From Candidatus Heimdallarchaeum endolithica (GTDB lineage: Archaea > Asgardarchaeota > Heimdallarchaeia > Heimdallarchaeales > Heimdallarchaeaceae), in NCBI GenBank assembly GCA_021513715.1, contig CP084167.1:2303555-2367554 (forward strand): a DNA stretch of 64,000 bases. The letters are read 5' to 3'. Numbering within the stretch: position 1 is the first letter of the stretch; every line of letters starts with the position of its first letter. Made by a program: the position numbers and the translations under genes. The notes below the pieces were generated by a model. That model was not told where the DNA came from. It did no database searches and was given only the letters and a program-made list of their open reading frames with translations. This document shows, one piece after another, positions 35,381-46,064 of this stretch.

Positions 35381-36576
35381 AAGAAAGTGGGCTCATCTTC
35401 AAAAGTTCTTTTTGGAGCTTCCATCTTCATTGTTTCGCTTGGTGAAAGAATCTCTATTAGTTCATAGCTTGAAGTCCCCATATCCATTTTTTCTCCAAAT
35501 TGAACGGTTTCATAAGGATCCTTATAGGGACCATGTACTCGAGTAAAAGGATGTAAATCAGGTGTGGTGAGATCTACATGTTTGATATAAGGCGGAATAT
35601 TTTTTTCAATTAATCCTTCCTTCTTTATTAAGTCTAAGGAAGCAGTTTCAATTGCAATTATGTCTGTTGAACCAAGAACGCCAATATCATTAACTATTGG
35701 AGCTTGTCCCATTCCTAAACAATCACAATAGGTTGTAATATCTAAAAGAAAATTCATGAAAAAGACTTTTTCCTTATCAAAACTTTTAAGCACTTCATTA
35801 GCAGCTATTGCCATCATTTCTTGGAAAGCACTATAAGCTTCTCTTGGTAATTTGACAGCTCCAAGTCCTTGATCTATTTCCAAGCATCTCATGCATTGAT
35901 GACAATCATGATAATTCCTTCTTAGTTCATGTTTCTCTTCGTTATAACTTAATGCGTGATATGGACATTCTGCAACTAGTTTTTTTGCTAATTCTGTGGT
36001 AAGTTTGTCTGGGTCATACATAGCATATGCATAATTTACTCCATGAATCTTCTTCCAACGTGTAGGCCCTGAATATCCCCCAAGAGCTATGTTTTTTATT
36101 GCTCCACCAAATCCACAAGCTCCATGTCCCTTAACATGAGAAAGATCAACAAGTACATCTGCATCTTCTAGAGCTCCAGCCATACTTAAACTGTCAACAT
36201 TAAGAAAATCTATTTTTTTCTCTTTGACATAACCGTCTTTTACTCCTGAAATAGGTATAATAGGACATCCACAAGTGTACTCGGTGTATCCTCGATTGAC
36301 TGCATTATAAACAGAGGTGGGGTTATCTGTAATAAAAGGATATGCACCAGTTTTTTTGATTTTTTCAACTATCCTTCTAACAAAAAAAACAGGAATGGTT
36401 TGATATCCATCTCTAAATCCTAAATGCATTTTAATTGCTACTTTATCTTTTTTTTCAATTTTTATTTCTTCAATAAGCTTTTCAGTAATTATATCCACTT
36501 TTGCTGCAAAAGAAGCAAAACGAGCCATTTGACCTTGTTGAATTGAGCCAAAATAAACCTTAGCTTTTTCTAACAT
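35377..36576 (-). CDS. DUF362 ferredoxin-like protein
   Basis: 399 residues. The family hallmarks are VAIKMHLGFRDGYQTIPVFFVRRIV near the N-terminus, TDNPTSVYNAVNRGYTEYTCGCP, VLVDLSHVKGHGACGFGGAIKNIALGG, and a Cys-containing segment (VAECPYHALSYN, NYHDCHQCMRCLE), consistent with an iron-sulfur site. Members are proposed to bind Fe-S clusters, but their reaction is not established. Complete by length. Convergent with the phosphatase gene. Confidence 0.85.
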   Translation of the reverse strand: MLEKAKVYFGSIQQGQMARFASFAAKVDIITEKLIEEIKIEKKDKVAIKMHLGFRDGYQTIPVFFVRRIVEKIKKTGAYPFITDNPTSVYNAVNRGYTEYTCGCPIIPISGVKDGYVKEKKIDFLNVDSLSMAGALEDADVLVDLSHVKGHGACGFGGAIKNIALGGYSGPTRWKKIHGVNYAYAMYDPDKLTTELAKKLVAECPYHALSYNEEKHELRRNYHDCHQCMRCLEIDQGLGAVKLPREAYSAFQEMMAIAANEVLKSFDKEKVFFMNFLLDITTYCDCLGMGQAPIVNDIGVLGSTDIIAIETASLDLIKKEGLIEKNIPPYIKHVDLTTPDLHPFTRVHGPYKDPYETVQFGEKMDMGTSSYELIEILSPSETMKMEAPKRTFEDEPTFF

Positions 36577-36746
36577 ATTATTCTTTACTCCTTTCCTTTA
36601 ATAAATTCTTCGATAAATATTGTGTTTTAACGAAAATCTACTTAAAGAGCGTCAAATAAATGGATATAATTATTATAAAATAGTTGTACGCTATTTTGCT
36701 CGCAAGGAAGGTTAAGAGAAAAACAATAAAAAACAAAAAAAATAGG

Positions 36747-37343
36747 TTAAAAAGCTAACTTTGAACCACAATTAATGCAAAATTGAGCATCTTCTGGGTT
36801 TTTGTGCCCACAAAAAGGGCAATAATATTCTATTTTGTTATTGTCTAATGATGCAATTATTTGTTCTGCATGATGTTTATTTGGGCTTTTGTTAAATGTT
36901 TCACTTTTTTGATATTGAACATTTTCTCCAATTATTACCTCTCCTGATTGTGCATCATACTTATACTGTAGTTTTCCTTTTATCCTTAAATGAAACAAGA
37001 TTCTTATTAATTCATTTTCTCTTATACCCAGTTCTTTTGACATTGTCTCAACTTTAATTTTATTTCTTGTTTGGGTTGACACATAAGCAAGAACTGCGTT
37101 TCTCATTCGATTATCATTAATCATTTCTCCAATTGTCCCAGTAAACATGAAGAATGCCGGAATAAAAAGCCAGTAACCCCAGTGTCTTAAACCAATAAAG
37201 TCAATATTCATTCTTTGAAAAATTATTGATAGTATTCCAACAAACGTGAAAACAAACGCTGTACTAAAAGCTGAATAGTTCCCCTTATAGCTTTTTTTAT
37301 AATAATATCTCACTTTAGTCATTAAGCTTATTTGGTTTACCAT
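36747..37343 (-). CDS. Membrane-anchored winged-helix protein with C-terminal zinc ribbon
   Basis: 198 residues. Two hydrophobic segments (about 22-75) anchor the N-terminus. Residues about 85-125 (RNKIKVETMSKELGIRENELIRILFHLRIKGKLQYKY) resemble a PCI/winged-helix module. The C-terminus YYCPFCGHKNPEDAQFCINCGSKL is a double-CxxC zinc ribbon. Such proteins are common in archaea but uncharacterised. The zinc ribbon may bind nucleic acid or protein near the membrane. Same strand as the S9 peptidase upstream (41 bp). Confidence 0.72.
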   Translation of the reverse strand: MVNQISLMTKVRYYYKKSYKGNYSAFSTAFVFTFVGILSIIFQRMNIDFIGLRHWGYWLFIPAFFMFTGTIGEMINDNRMRNAVLAYVSTQTRNKIKVETMSKELGIRENELIRILFHLRIKGKLQYKYDAQSGEVIIGENVQYQKSETFNKSPNKHHAEQIIASLDNNKIEYYCPFCGHKNPEDAQFCINCGSKLAF

Positions 37344-37384
37344 TCTAATAAACGTTGACTTTTAAAAAAAGGAAAGGAGAAAAA

Positions 37385-39250
37385 TTACATCCTTCTATCT
37401 AAGAAATCTAACATTGCTTTAAAAGTTCTAATTCTAAAATTGGGGTCACTATATCCCCCATGACCAATATCGTCAAATTCTACGTATTCATAAGTTTTAT
37501 TTCCCTTTTTTCCTTCCTTCCACCCGTTTTCTTTTAATTTTTCAATGAAAACTCTTGCTTGTGATATAGGGCATCGAGGATCATTTTTTCCATGAATAAT
37601 TAGTAGTGGACACATCAAATTTTGTGTATAATTAATAGGAGAACGTTCTTTATACAGTTTACTTTCTTCTTCCGGTTTTCCCAAAAGAGAATGCATGTAA
37701 TATTTAAAATGAGGCATACTCTCCTTATATAGCAATCCCCAATCTGTTATTCCTACTGATGCTACTCCTAATTTCCATAGATCAGGTTTCTTTGTTGTTG
37801 CCAGATAAGTCATATATCCTCCATATGAAGCTCCAAAAATACCAATTCGGTTACTATCAACATATTCTAGATTTTTTAGATACTCTACTCCTGCAGCTAT
37901 ATCTTCTAAATCTCCTCCACCTATGTCCTTGATATTAAGTTCTCTAAATTGTTTACCGTATCCAGTACTTCCTCTAAAATTAGGTCGTAAAAGAACATAA
38001 CCTTTATTCACTAATATTTGTGAAAAAATACTAAAAGTCCTTAGTACTTGAGCTGTCGGTCCGCCATGAACCTCAATTAGAGCTGGGAGTTTTTCTCCTT
38101 TTTGAATATTTTTTGGTTTATATAGAATAGCTCCAATGGTTAATCCATCTGTAGAGTTATACTCGACGTATTCATCTTCCACGAAAATTGATTGTTCAAG
38201 TTCATTAATAGGTGATGGTATAAGTTCTGTTATTTCCTCGCTTTTAAGATTATAGGAAATTAACGAATTTGGGAGTGTAGATGAATTTATTCTCAAAATC
38301 AGATTTTTTCCATCAGCTGTTAATTTTGGTCCAGATACTAGACCCGGGGGAAAATTTAATTTTAATTCTTCTCCTGAATCAATTTCATAAATTACTGGTC
38401 TAATTGTCGCTTTATAATTTCGAAGAGCTATTAAATATTTTTTATCTTTTGAGATTTCAACAGCGAATTCTTCATAGTTATTATTACCAAAAAAGGTTAA
38501 TTCCTCAGTTTTCAAATTAAAAATCCCAGCTTGAATATTGCCTTTATAGTCTGAAGAAATGGCAAGAAGTTTACCATCTTCTGAAATGTCACTTACCCCC
38601 TCTCTAGATCCCTCTCTTTGACTCAAAAGTTTCCTCTGATCAGAACCATCAGTTCTCATAATCCAAACATCAAGATTTTGCATGTTGTTTGAATCATTAT
38701 AGCCAAAAAAAATAAAATCATTTGTGGGGGACCATTTTATTCCCCCCATAACTGGTTTACTAAATTTAGTTAGTTCAGTGACTTCTTTATTACTAAATTC
38801 TAATCTAAAAAGATTCATCTGACCATTCCTGGTACTCCTAAACAGTAAATATTTTCCGTCTGGGCTTGAATCAACCGCATGCTCTTGAAAATTAGGTGTA
38901 TTCGTTAATTGTTTAATTTCTTTTGTTGTGATGTTTAACGAAAAAAGATCATGTTTTTCATTTCCATCTTTGTCTTTTGCAAAGATTATTTCATTGTCAT
39001 TTTTTGTCCATATATAACCAGAACGAGGTGTTTTAGGTAACTCTCCCTCTGTTATTTGCTGAAGTTTCTTTGTTTTCAAATCTAAAAGATAAAATTCAAT
39101 TCTACCCGTTTTATCCCAGTAAAAAGAAACTTTGTCTTTTGAATTATTTAATTTTACAAAAGAAAATTGAGGAATTCGGGATAACTTTTCCAAAAGATTT
39201 TCTAGCATACTTAAGTTACTTACTGTATGTTGAAAAGTTTTTTTATTCAT
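37385..39250 (-). CDS. S9-family serine peptidase (acylaminoacyl-peptidase/prolyl oligopeptidase type)
   Basis: 621 residues. About 1-360 is a beta-propeller with recurring SPDGKYLLF-like blades (WTKNDNEIIFAKDKDG, SSPDGKYLLFRS, WSPTNDFIFFG). About 365-621 is the alpha/beta-hydrolase: GIFGASYGGYM with nucleophile Ser475, HGKNDPRCPISQA with the acid, and the His in EFDDIGHGGY. It degrades short peptides in the cytosol, since no signal peptide is present. Possibly co-transcribed with the downstream zinc-ribbon gene. Confidence 0.93.
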   Translation of the reverse strand: MNKKTFQHTVSNLSMLENLLEKLSRIPQFSFVKLNNSKDKVSFYWDKTGRIEFYLLDLKTKKLQQITEGELPKTPRSGYIWTKNDNEIIFAKDKDGNEKHDLFSLNITTKEIKQLTNTPNFQEHAVDSSPDGKYLLFRSTRNGQMNLFRLEFSNKEVTELTKFSKPVMGGIKWSPTNDFIFFGYNDSNNMQNLDVWIMRTDGSDQRKLLSQREGSREGVSDISEDGKLLAISSDYKGNIQAGIFNLKTEELTFFGNNNYEEFAVEISKDKKYLIALRNYKATIRPVIYEIDSGEELKLNFPPGLVSGPKLTADGKNLILRINSSTLPNSLISYNLKSEEITELIPSPINELEQSIFVEDEYVEYNSTDGLTIGAILYKPKNIQKGEKLPALIEVHGGPTAQVLRTFSIFSQILVNKGYVLLRPNFRGSTGYGKQFRELNIKDIGGGDLEDIAAGVEYLKNLEYVDSNRIGIFGASYGGYMTYLATTKKPDLWKLGVASVGITDWGLLYKESMPHFKYYMHSLLGKPEEESKLYKERSPINYTQNLMCPLLIIHGKNDPRCPISQARVFIEKLKENGWKEGKKGNKTYEYVEFDDIGHGGYSDPNFRIRTFKAMLDFLDRRM

Positions 39251-39451
39251 TGATTATACAATCCTTTTCGTGATTTTGTTCTATTTTTTTGTAATTACTG
39301 TGTGATATAAAAACAGAACAATTTTCTAGTATTCATTTTTTTATAGCAAGAAGTGTCTAGGCTTTGGAAAACTTCGTTACAAAAATTTTTATAGAAGTGT
39401 TTTTGTTTAACTTTCACCCGTTATATCTATTTCATCTATGGTGTTATTATT

Positions 39452-42400
39452 ATGTTATCTAATGTAGGTATTAATATAGGTTCTGTGTCTGTAAACTTTG
39501 TATTCATAGATACAGATGGTTCCATTCACAAATGTAAGAAAGCTCATATGGGAAAACCACAAGAAGTGTTAAATGAAATAATAAAAGAGAATATTCCTAA
39601 AAAGAAAAATTGTGCTTTTGCTACTTCTGGGTCATTTGGTGATATATCTGAAATTGCAGCTATTGAAAGAGGATTAAAATCTTATCCTAATGAAAAATTT
39701 GATATTGTTTTGTCTCTAGGTGGGGAGTCTTTTGTTTTATATGTTATAGATGAAGAAAATAATATTGTAAATATATTATCACATGATAAATGTGCTGCTG
39801 GTAGTGGAGAATTCTTCCTCCAACAAATAGGTAGGTTAGGTTTATCTTTAGATGAGGCAATTGAACGAGCAAAAAAAGGAAAAAAAATTCAGTTGGCCTC
39901 TCGTTGTTCAGTTCATTGTAAATCTGATATCACTCACAAATTAAACAAGGGCGAAGCGTCAATTGATGATATTCTTACTTCTGTCTTATTAAGTATGGTG
40001 AACAAAGTTTTGCATTTAATTATGCAATCTCGAGTGAGAGTTGAAAGAATATTGGTAATTGGAGGGGTAACCCTTAATGATACTTTTATTAAACTACTAA
40101 AAAAGGAACTACCTGATGTTGATGTAGTGATTAAAGATGTTAGCAGCGTTTTTGAAGCATATGGTGCTGCATTAATGGTTAGTGATAATCCACTATCATT
40201 TCCTAACAAACCATTATTGAAAACAGAAAAAAGTTTTGCAACACTTCCTCCATTAAAGAAATTTAGTGATCAAGTAACAATTATAAAGGCCAAACCCCCA
40301 AAAACAGATTTTAATGATACAACAATGTTTGTATTAGGTGTTGATGTAGGGTCTACAACTACAAAAGCAGTTCTTATGGACTATTCAGATAATGAGATTG
40401 TTGCTTCCTATTATGGCCGAACTCAAGGAAATCCAGTAAACGCAGCAAAGAAATGTATTACAGAAATAATAAAACAAGTCGGAGATAAAAAAGTGCAGTT
40501 GATTGGTGTAACTGGCTCTGGAAGACAAATTGTGGGCGCTTATTTTGGCACTCCTGCTATATATAATGAAATATCTGCTCATTCAACAGGCGCAGTCCAT
40601 TTTGATGATGAGGTTGATACAATTTTCGAAATTGGAGGACAAGATTCAAAATATATGCTGATTAAAAATGGTGTTCCTATAGATTATGCAATGAACGCAA
40701 GTTGTTCTGCAGGAACAGGTTCATTTTTAGAAGAATGTTCAAAAGGAGATCTAGGGATATCTGTTTACGATATTGCTTCTGTGGCAATGCAAGCAGAAAA
40801 TCCAGTACGTTTTAAAGCTGATTGTGCTGCTTTCATTAATTCTGATATTCGTACAGCTCTTCAAGAAGGATATAACCGTACAGACATCGTAGGTGGATTA
40901 GTTTACTCAATTGTGAATAATTATGTGGAAAAAGTTAAAGGCTCAAGAGAAGTAGGTAAAAAGGTCTTCTTTCAAGGAGGAGTTGCAAAAAACACTTCTG
41001 TGGGTTATGCATTTGCCCAAGCTACTGGAAAGCATATTATTATACCTCCAAATCCTGAACTGGTTGGGGCTTTTGGTGTAGCACTAATTGCAAAAGAGAA
41101 GTATGAACTTAATGAAATTGGGTTAATGCCAGAAAATACATCTCTCGAACAGCTTATAAAAGAAGAAATGAAACATCTTGGTCATTTCATTTGTAAAGCT
41201 TGTAATAATTATTGTCAAATTGAGAGATATGAGGTGGGAGGAAGGCGTTTCCCATTTGGAGGTCGGTGTAGTAGATATGAACATCAATGGCGTAGAACTG
41301 AAAAAATAAAAGAAAAAGAAGATTTGGTTCAAAAGAGAAATGATTTAATCTTTGAAAATGTAATAAAAGAGACAAAAACCAGTTCAAATACAGAAAAAAT
41401 AGGTATTCCTCGAGCTTTGTTAACACATAGTCTTTTTCCTCTTTATTCAACCTTCTTTAGGGAAATAGGTTATGAAGTTGTTCTCTCATCTATCGATGAA
41501 GAAAAGGAATTGTTAACTAATGCTTCATTCTGTTATCCAGTTCAAATTTTACACGGTGCAGTAAATGATCTCATCAAGAAAGGAATAAAATTAATATTTT
41601 TACCCCATATCAGAAGTTTACCAAAGAATAAATCTTGGTTTGACTCTACTTTCTGTCCAATAACACAAGGAAGTTCTTATTATATTCCCACAACTTTTTC
41701 TCAAGCTGAAATATTGAATCCTGTGTTGGATTTTGAGGAAGGCTACGAATATGATAACTCTTTAGTTGATTTTGTTGTGAAAAAATTTGGTATTTCAAAA
41801 TCTAAAGCAAAGCGTGCATACATGTATGCAGTTAAAAAACAAAAACAGGTTGAGCAACAATTTATTGAGTGGGGAGAAGAAGCACTTAAAAGACTGGAAG
41901 AGACAAATGAAACAGCAATTGTGCTAGTTGGAAGAAGTTACAATGCATTCCCACCTGAAACATCACAGCTAATACCAAAAAAATTAGCAAGTATGGGTGT
42001 ACCTGTTATTCCTTTTGATTTTCTTAAAAAAGTAGAAAGCCCAGAAGATATTCCTTGGTACTTCATTAATTATATTAATATCGCTTCAGATCTTGTACAA
42101 AAGAAGAAAAACTTGTTTTTGTTATACATTACAAACTTTAGTTGTACCATTGATGGGTTTAATCAACAGCTTGTAAGAATAAAAATGAAATCTAAACCTT
42201 ATTTGATACTAGAACTAGATGCTCACACAGCTGATGCTGGAACACAAACTAGATTAGAAGCTTTTCTTGAAATAATTAAAAACTATCGAGCTGTGAAAAA
42301 ACAAGACGAAGAAAAAGAGTTTAAACTATGTCAAGTAAAAAGAAGAAATGGAAAAACTGTTGTTTTCACTTCAAATGGTGAGAAGCTAAATATTAGAGAT

Positions 42401-43639
42401 CCAAGAGTAAAACTCTATTTTCCAAGTTTTTCTGAATACCATACTGATGCTTTAAGCAAAATCTTCAATCTTCTTGGTTATAACACTGGTGATGTTACAG
42501 ACATTAAATTAGATTATCCAGTGACTGGCTTACAGTACAGTTCTGGAAAAGAATGTATTCCACTTGCAGTTGTTTTAGGACATATCTTGCATTTAGTTAA
42601 ACAACGAAAACCAGGAGAAGTAATAGGTTATTATATGATAAGAGGTGGGTCTCCTTGTGCTGTTTTCAGTTATTTTCATTATATTGAACGCTTTCTGAAA
42701 GAAAATAAGATAGAAGATGTTTTTGTTTTTAGATTTGACTACCTTACAAACTTTATGGGTACTAGTTTGATGGATGTTATGCGTTATTTTCCACAAACGC
42801 TGATAATTGCTGACTTGATGAGTGAAATAGAGAGCGCTTTACATGTAGTAGGAAATGAGAATGGTTTAGAGCAGTTGCGTAATTACTGGAAAGAATACTT
42901 AAAAGAGGCTACTACGTTAAAGCAATACAAACGACTGATTCCTAAGTTGATAGAAAAAATAATGACTATTGAACGCAATGGGGATCCTAAGACTTATTCA
43001 AAAGTGTTAATAAGTGGAGATTTTTATGTACGATTTAGTCCATTTTTCATTGGAGAATTAAGAGATATGTATAAATTACATGATATTATTGTGAAATCAC
43101 ATGATCTGTGGGAACTTGTTCTTTATAGTGTTTACAGCACAAAAATAGCAATCGCCCAAAGATGGAAAAAAGATTCAAATAAATTTTCAACTCTCATGTA
43201 TGCATTTTCACGAATATTTGATAAAAGAGCGCAAACTTATATTCTCTGTATTTTCTCCATTCCTTTACTTGAATGGATTGAAAAGAGACAAAGAAAGGCA
43301 TTTAGGAAAACAGGTTTACTATATTCTGGTGTTAATAAATTAAAACCAATTTTTCGTTTCTCCAAACCATATATTAGTCCATTAATTATAGGAGAAGCTA
43401 TACCAACAGTAGGGAAAGGTGTTGAAACTTTGATACATAATGGATATGATTCGTTAATTCTTACAGGCCCAATGAATTGTTTACCCTATAAAGTTTCTCA
43501 AGCAATTTTAAAACCAATATTCTTCGAAAATAGAGTACCTTTCTTAGTCTTTGATGTAGATATTTCTTCCATGTCAACAAACATGAAACGTTTAGTACAT
43601 GCGAACATAGAACAAATAAAGAAAAGAAATCTAAATTAA
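39452..43639 (+). CDS. 2-hydroxyacyl-CoA dehydratase activase-like protein (BadF/BadG-DUF2229 fusion)
   Basis: 1395 residues. Two ASKHA ATPase halves lie at about 1-270 and 290-570: the second has LGVDVGSTTTKAVLMD, TGSGRQIVGAYFG, IGGQDSKYM and NASCSAGTGSFLE, the classic HgdC/BadF activase sequence, whose Cys binds the bridging 4Fe-4S cluster. The first half is more divergent but has HDKCAAGSGEFFLQQIG. A CxxCxxxC motif (CKACNNYCQIE) precedes DUF2229 (about 650-880, IGIPRALLTHSLFPLYSTFFREIGYEVVLS). The C-terminal 500 residues resemble the dehydratase-like DUF2229-associated part. These fusions are widespread in anaerobes; the substrate is unknown and no dehydratase gene is adjacent. Confidence 0.9.
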   Translation: MLSNVGINIGSVSVNFVFIDTDGSIHKCKKAHMGKPQEVLNEIIKENIPKKKNCAFATSGSFGDISEIAAIERGLKSYPNEKFDIVLSLGGESFVLYVIDEENNIVNILSHDKCAAGSGEFFLQQIGRLGLSLDEAIERAKKGKKIQLASRCSVHCKSDITHKLNKGEASIDDILTSVLLSMVNKVLHLIMQSRVRVERILVIGGVTLNDTFIKLLKKELPDVDVVIKDVSSVFEAYGAALMVSDNPLSFPNKPLLKTEKSFATLPPLKKFSDQVTIIKAKPPKTDFNDTTMFVLGVDVGSTTTKAVLMDYSDNEIVASYYGRTQGNPVNAAKKCITEIIKQVGDKKVQLIGVTGSGRQIVGAYFGTPAIYNEISAHSTGAVHFDDEVDTIFEIGGQDSKYMLIKNGVPIDYAMNASCSAGTGSFLEECSKGDLGISVYDIASVAMQAENPVRFKADCAAFINSDIRTALQEGYNRTDIVGGLVYSIVNNYVEKVKGSREVGKKVFFQGGVAKNTSVGYAFAQATGKHIIIPPNPELVGAFGVALIAKEKYELNEIGLMPENTSLEQLIKEEMKHLGHFICKACNNYCQIERYEVGGRRFPFGGRCSRYEHQWRRTEKIKEKEDLVQKRNDLIFENVIKETKTSSNTEKIGIPRALLTHSLFPLYSTFFREIGYEVVLSSIDEEKELLTNASFCYPVQILHGAVNDLIKKGIKLIFLPHIRSLPKNKSWFDSTFCPITQGSSYYIPTTFSQAEILNPVLDFEEGYEYDNSLVDFVVKKFGISKSKAKRAYMYAVKKQKQVEQQFIEWGEEALKRLEETNETAIVLVGRSYNAFPPETSQLIPKKLASMGVPVIPFDFLKKVESPEDIPWYFINYINIASDLVQKKKNLFLLYITNFSCTIDGFNQQLVRIKMKSKPYLILELDAHTADAGTQTRLEAFLEIIKNYRAVKKQDEEKEFKLCQVKRRNGKTVVFTSNGEKLNIRDPRVKLYFPSFSEYHTDALSKIFNLLGYNTGDVTDIKLDYPVTGLQYSSGKECIPLAVVLGHILHLVKQRKPGEVIGYYMIRGGSPCAVFSYFHYIERFLKENKIEDVFVFRFDYLTNFMGTSLMDVMRYFPQTLIIADLMSEIESALHVVGNENGLEQLRNYWKEYLKEATTLKQYKRLIPKLIEKIMTIERNGDPKTYSKVLISGDFYVRFSPFFIGELRDMYKLHDIIVKSHDLWELVLYSVYSTKIAIAQRWKKDSNKFSTLMYAFSRIFDKRAQTYILCIFSIPLLEWIEKRQRKAFRKTGLLYSGVNKLKPIFRFSKPYISPLIIGEAIPTVGKGVETLIHNGYDSLILTGPMNCLPYKVSQAILKPIFFENRVPFLVFDVDISSMSTNMKRLVHANIEQIKKRNLN

Positions 43640-43685
43640 CTTATGTCTTTTTAAAGAAGAAACCTTTTTTCTCATTTTTTAATAA

Positions 43686-43705
43686 CTAACACAGATATTT
43701 GTTAG
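43686..43705. terminator. Hairpin between convergent genes
   Basis: CTAACA and TGTTAG pair across 8 nt in the 181-bp gap between the activase gene and the 601-aa membrane protein gene. T-rich tracts follow on both sides, so this may be a bidirectional end region. Confidence 0.35.
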
Positions 43706-43820
43706 TCTCTCTATAGATTAATATGCTATTTTATCCTAGTTTTTTCTTTATTTCTCACTTTTTTATGCATTCAACTTAAACAAAAAGCGTAATGTAAAGA
43801 AAGAAAAAAGGAATAACAGA

Positions 43821-45626
43821 TTACAGAAGATAAAATTCAGTTGCCCATAGTATTCCATTGTCATCTTCAATAAATGTATATTTTATATTGTCTCCCACAT
43901 CTGTTAAAACAACATCATTCCAGTGAGTGTCATTTAAATAATCTCTAGAACAGCGAATAGTTCTGCTATCGTTGAGAGAGAAAACAAAGATGCTATTACC
44001 GTCTTTGACGTAGGTTCCCACTTTTTCAACTTGGGCATAGCTATAAATTTTCTCTGGCTTGCTTCCTGAAAAGAAAGATTTGTAGGACAATCTAGCTTCT
44101 TTTACTGCCTCTGAACCAGTTAATCCTTCAGCATTGGTTATGGCAATATAACTAGTTTCTTTTGCATCTAAAATACATATATGTGATAGCCTTTGAACAG
44201 TCCCACTTTCCCAATAAATGGGGATGATCCAAACTAATCTGTTGCCAAGGGAAGTATTTAATGTGAATGGTACTGGCATTTGAACAATATAGCTCCCCTC
44301 ATTAGGAACAGTTAACTGACCTTTTGCAATTTGAGCTGCGGTACTAGCTGAAATAAATCCTTCACTACGTAAATCATAAAAAGTAACATCCGTTTTTGTA
44401 ACCACTCCGATTCCTGCAAGTGTTTCTGGCGCATTTAAGGGATGAGTAGCAAAAAAAGCAAAACTTGAATTTTTTCGAAAAACATAACGTATATCTTCTA
44501 CTCCTTCACCATAGAACCCAATTCTATCAGGGCTGTAGTTGGGAAAGCCACTAAATAATCTAATGTTACCAGAAGCACTGAGGTCTCTTTTAATACCCCA
44601 CTTTTTGATCCAATAATCTTCTAGAAGGATTTCAGAGTAAACTTGTAAAACATAATCTGGCGTTTGTCTAAGCTCTTCTGGTCCATAGTGATTAATTAAC
44701 TCTCCAGTTTTGACATCAACTATGTCGACACCATCAGAATGCCAAGCTCCATAAACGTTGCGTGTTGTGCGGGTGACAACATAAACCCATTTTTCTCCAG
44801 TCCAAGCAGGATAAGAACGATAATATTTGGCTGTTTGACTTCTTCGATAAGATTTAAGGTTGACGTTATGATTACGCCAAAGATCTTCTGCATAATTGAA
44901 AGTCCCATCCGGAAATTCAATAATAATTGGTTCTGCATTGGGGTTATTCACATCAATAAGAATCAAGCCTGAAACTTTGTTGAATAGACCCGGCTGCCAA
45001 AACTGTGCGCTAAAACGAGGGGCATAAACAATACACCAATAAAGTGTGTTGTTAACTAGAATTACATTAGCTTGAATATACATAACATTTGAGCCAAAAA
45101 TAGCTTTATTCTGTTCAGCTCGACTAATGGCAAATTCTTTTGTAACTAACCTTATTGAATTATCTATCTCTGTAACTTCATCTGAAACAACAAATGGTAG
45201 AGTAGAATAGTCAATGGTTACCATTTCTTCAAAAGTGCGAGCACTTTGAAGTGTCTTATTAATATTTAATAGAGAATTTATCAAAATTACAGTAACAATA
45301 ATAAATACAAGGGCCGATGTAATCTTTCTTCTGAATCTTCTACGTGTAGTTAGTTCTCTTATTATTCTCCCTGTAAAGAGTTCAAAAATAATTACAAGTA
45401 AAATGTTCAATATTCCAACTAAAAGTAAATGCTCGATGGCTCCTGCATATATGGTTCTAGCGACAAAGCCAAAAACCCAAACAAAAAATAATAAAAGACA
45501 ATAAAAACCTATAGCCATCCCGCCAAATGTACTGCTTTTCCTGTAAAGGTGGATAACAATCCAAAGTAATGGGAGATAGGCTAAAAAAAGTAAAAGCGTT
45601 ATACCAATATAGGACATGACAAACAA
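43821..45626 (-). CDS. Polytopic membrane protein with large extracytoplasmic domain
   Basis: 601 residues. Four hydrophobic segments (about 1-140) precede a roughly 460-residue beta-rich domain with many aromatic residues (YWCIVYAPRFSAQFWQPGLF, GEKWVYVVTRTTRN, VWIIPIYWESGTVQ), predicted outside the cell. ARFSAQFW and recurring WxxP patterns suggest a repeated small domain such as PepSY, but I cannot assign a family. The 5' end faces the small 110-aa membrane gene across 105 bp. Function unknown. Confidence 0.6.
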   Translation of the reverse strand: MFVMSYIGITLLLFLAYLPLLWIVIHLYRKSSTFGGMAIGFYCLLLFFVWVFGFVARTIYAGAIEHLLLVGILNILLVIIFELFTGRIIRELTTRRRFRRKITSALVFIIVTVILINSLLNINKTLQSARTFEEMVTIDYSTLPFVVSDEVTEIDNSIRLVTKEFAISRAEQNKAIFGSNVMYIQANVILVNNTLYWCIVYAPRFSAQFWQPGLFNKVSGLILIDVNNPNAEPIIIEFPDGTFNYAEDLWRNHNVNLKSYRRSQTAKYYRSYPAWTGEKWVYVVTRTTRNVYGAWHSDGVDIVDVKTGELINHYGPEELRQTPDYVLQVYSEILLEDYWIKKWGIKRDLSASGNIRLFSGFPNYSPDRIGFYGEGVEDIRYVFRKNSSFAFFATHPLNAPETLAGIGVVTKTDVTFYDLRSEGFISASTAAQIAKGQLTVPNEGSYIVQMPVPFTLNTSLGNRLVWIIPIYWESGTVQRLSHICILDAKETSYIAITNAEGLTGSEAVKEARLSYKSFFSGSKPEKIYSYAQVEKVGTYVKDGNSIFVFSLNDSRTIRCSRDYLNDTHWNDVVLTDVGDNIKYTFIEDDNGILWATEFYLL

Positions 45627-45731
45627 TATGTGTATGTATATAAAAAACTATTTTGGAATTTAAAGCATTTAACAATAAAAAACTTACTAAGGAAAAAAAT
45701 AATTTATAAGTAGAAGAAAAAGTGTTTACGA

Positions 45732-46064
45732 ATGGAAGAAAAAGATCTACAGTCGGAAATTGAAGAAAAAAGAAGAAAATATGATAAAGTGTTGTCAAAG
45801 AAATTTATCCAACTAAGTTTTACAATTCCTGTAATATTGTCTTTAGCTGGTATGGGAATAGGCTATTTGGCGACAATGAATAAACCTACGAATATTCAAA
45901 AAATAGCACTAATTATTGGCACTTTAATAGGCTTATTTCTTTCAATAGGTTATGGTTTTGTTGTTGAATACATTGTTAAGAGAAGAATTGCAAATTCTAA
46001 TAAAGAAAAAGAAGAAAATGAAACAAAAGAAAATAATAAAAACGTGGAATTAGAGCACGATTAA
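45732..46064 (+). CDS. Small two-span membrane protein
   Basis: 110 residues. A charged N-terminal helix (MEEKDLQSEIEEKRRKYDK) precedes two membrane spans (about 26-50 and 60-83) and a charged tail with Asn/Glu/Lys runs. The TAA stop shares its final A with the first base of the ATG of the next gene, so the HAD phosphatase is translationally coupled. No known family. Start is the ATG at 45732, 105 bp from the divergent membrane-protein gene. Confidence 0.62.
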   Translation: MEEKDLQSEIEEKRRKYDKVLSKKFIQLSFTIPVILSLAGMGIGYLATMNKPTNIQKIALIIGTLIGLFLSIGYGFVVEYIVKRRIANSNKEKEENETKENNKNVELEHD

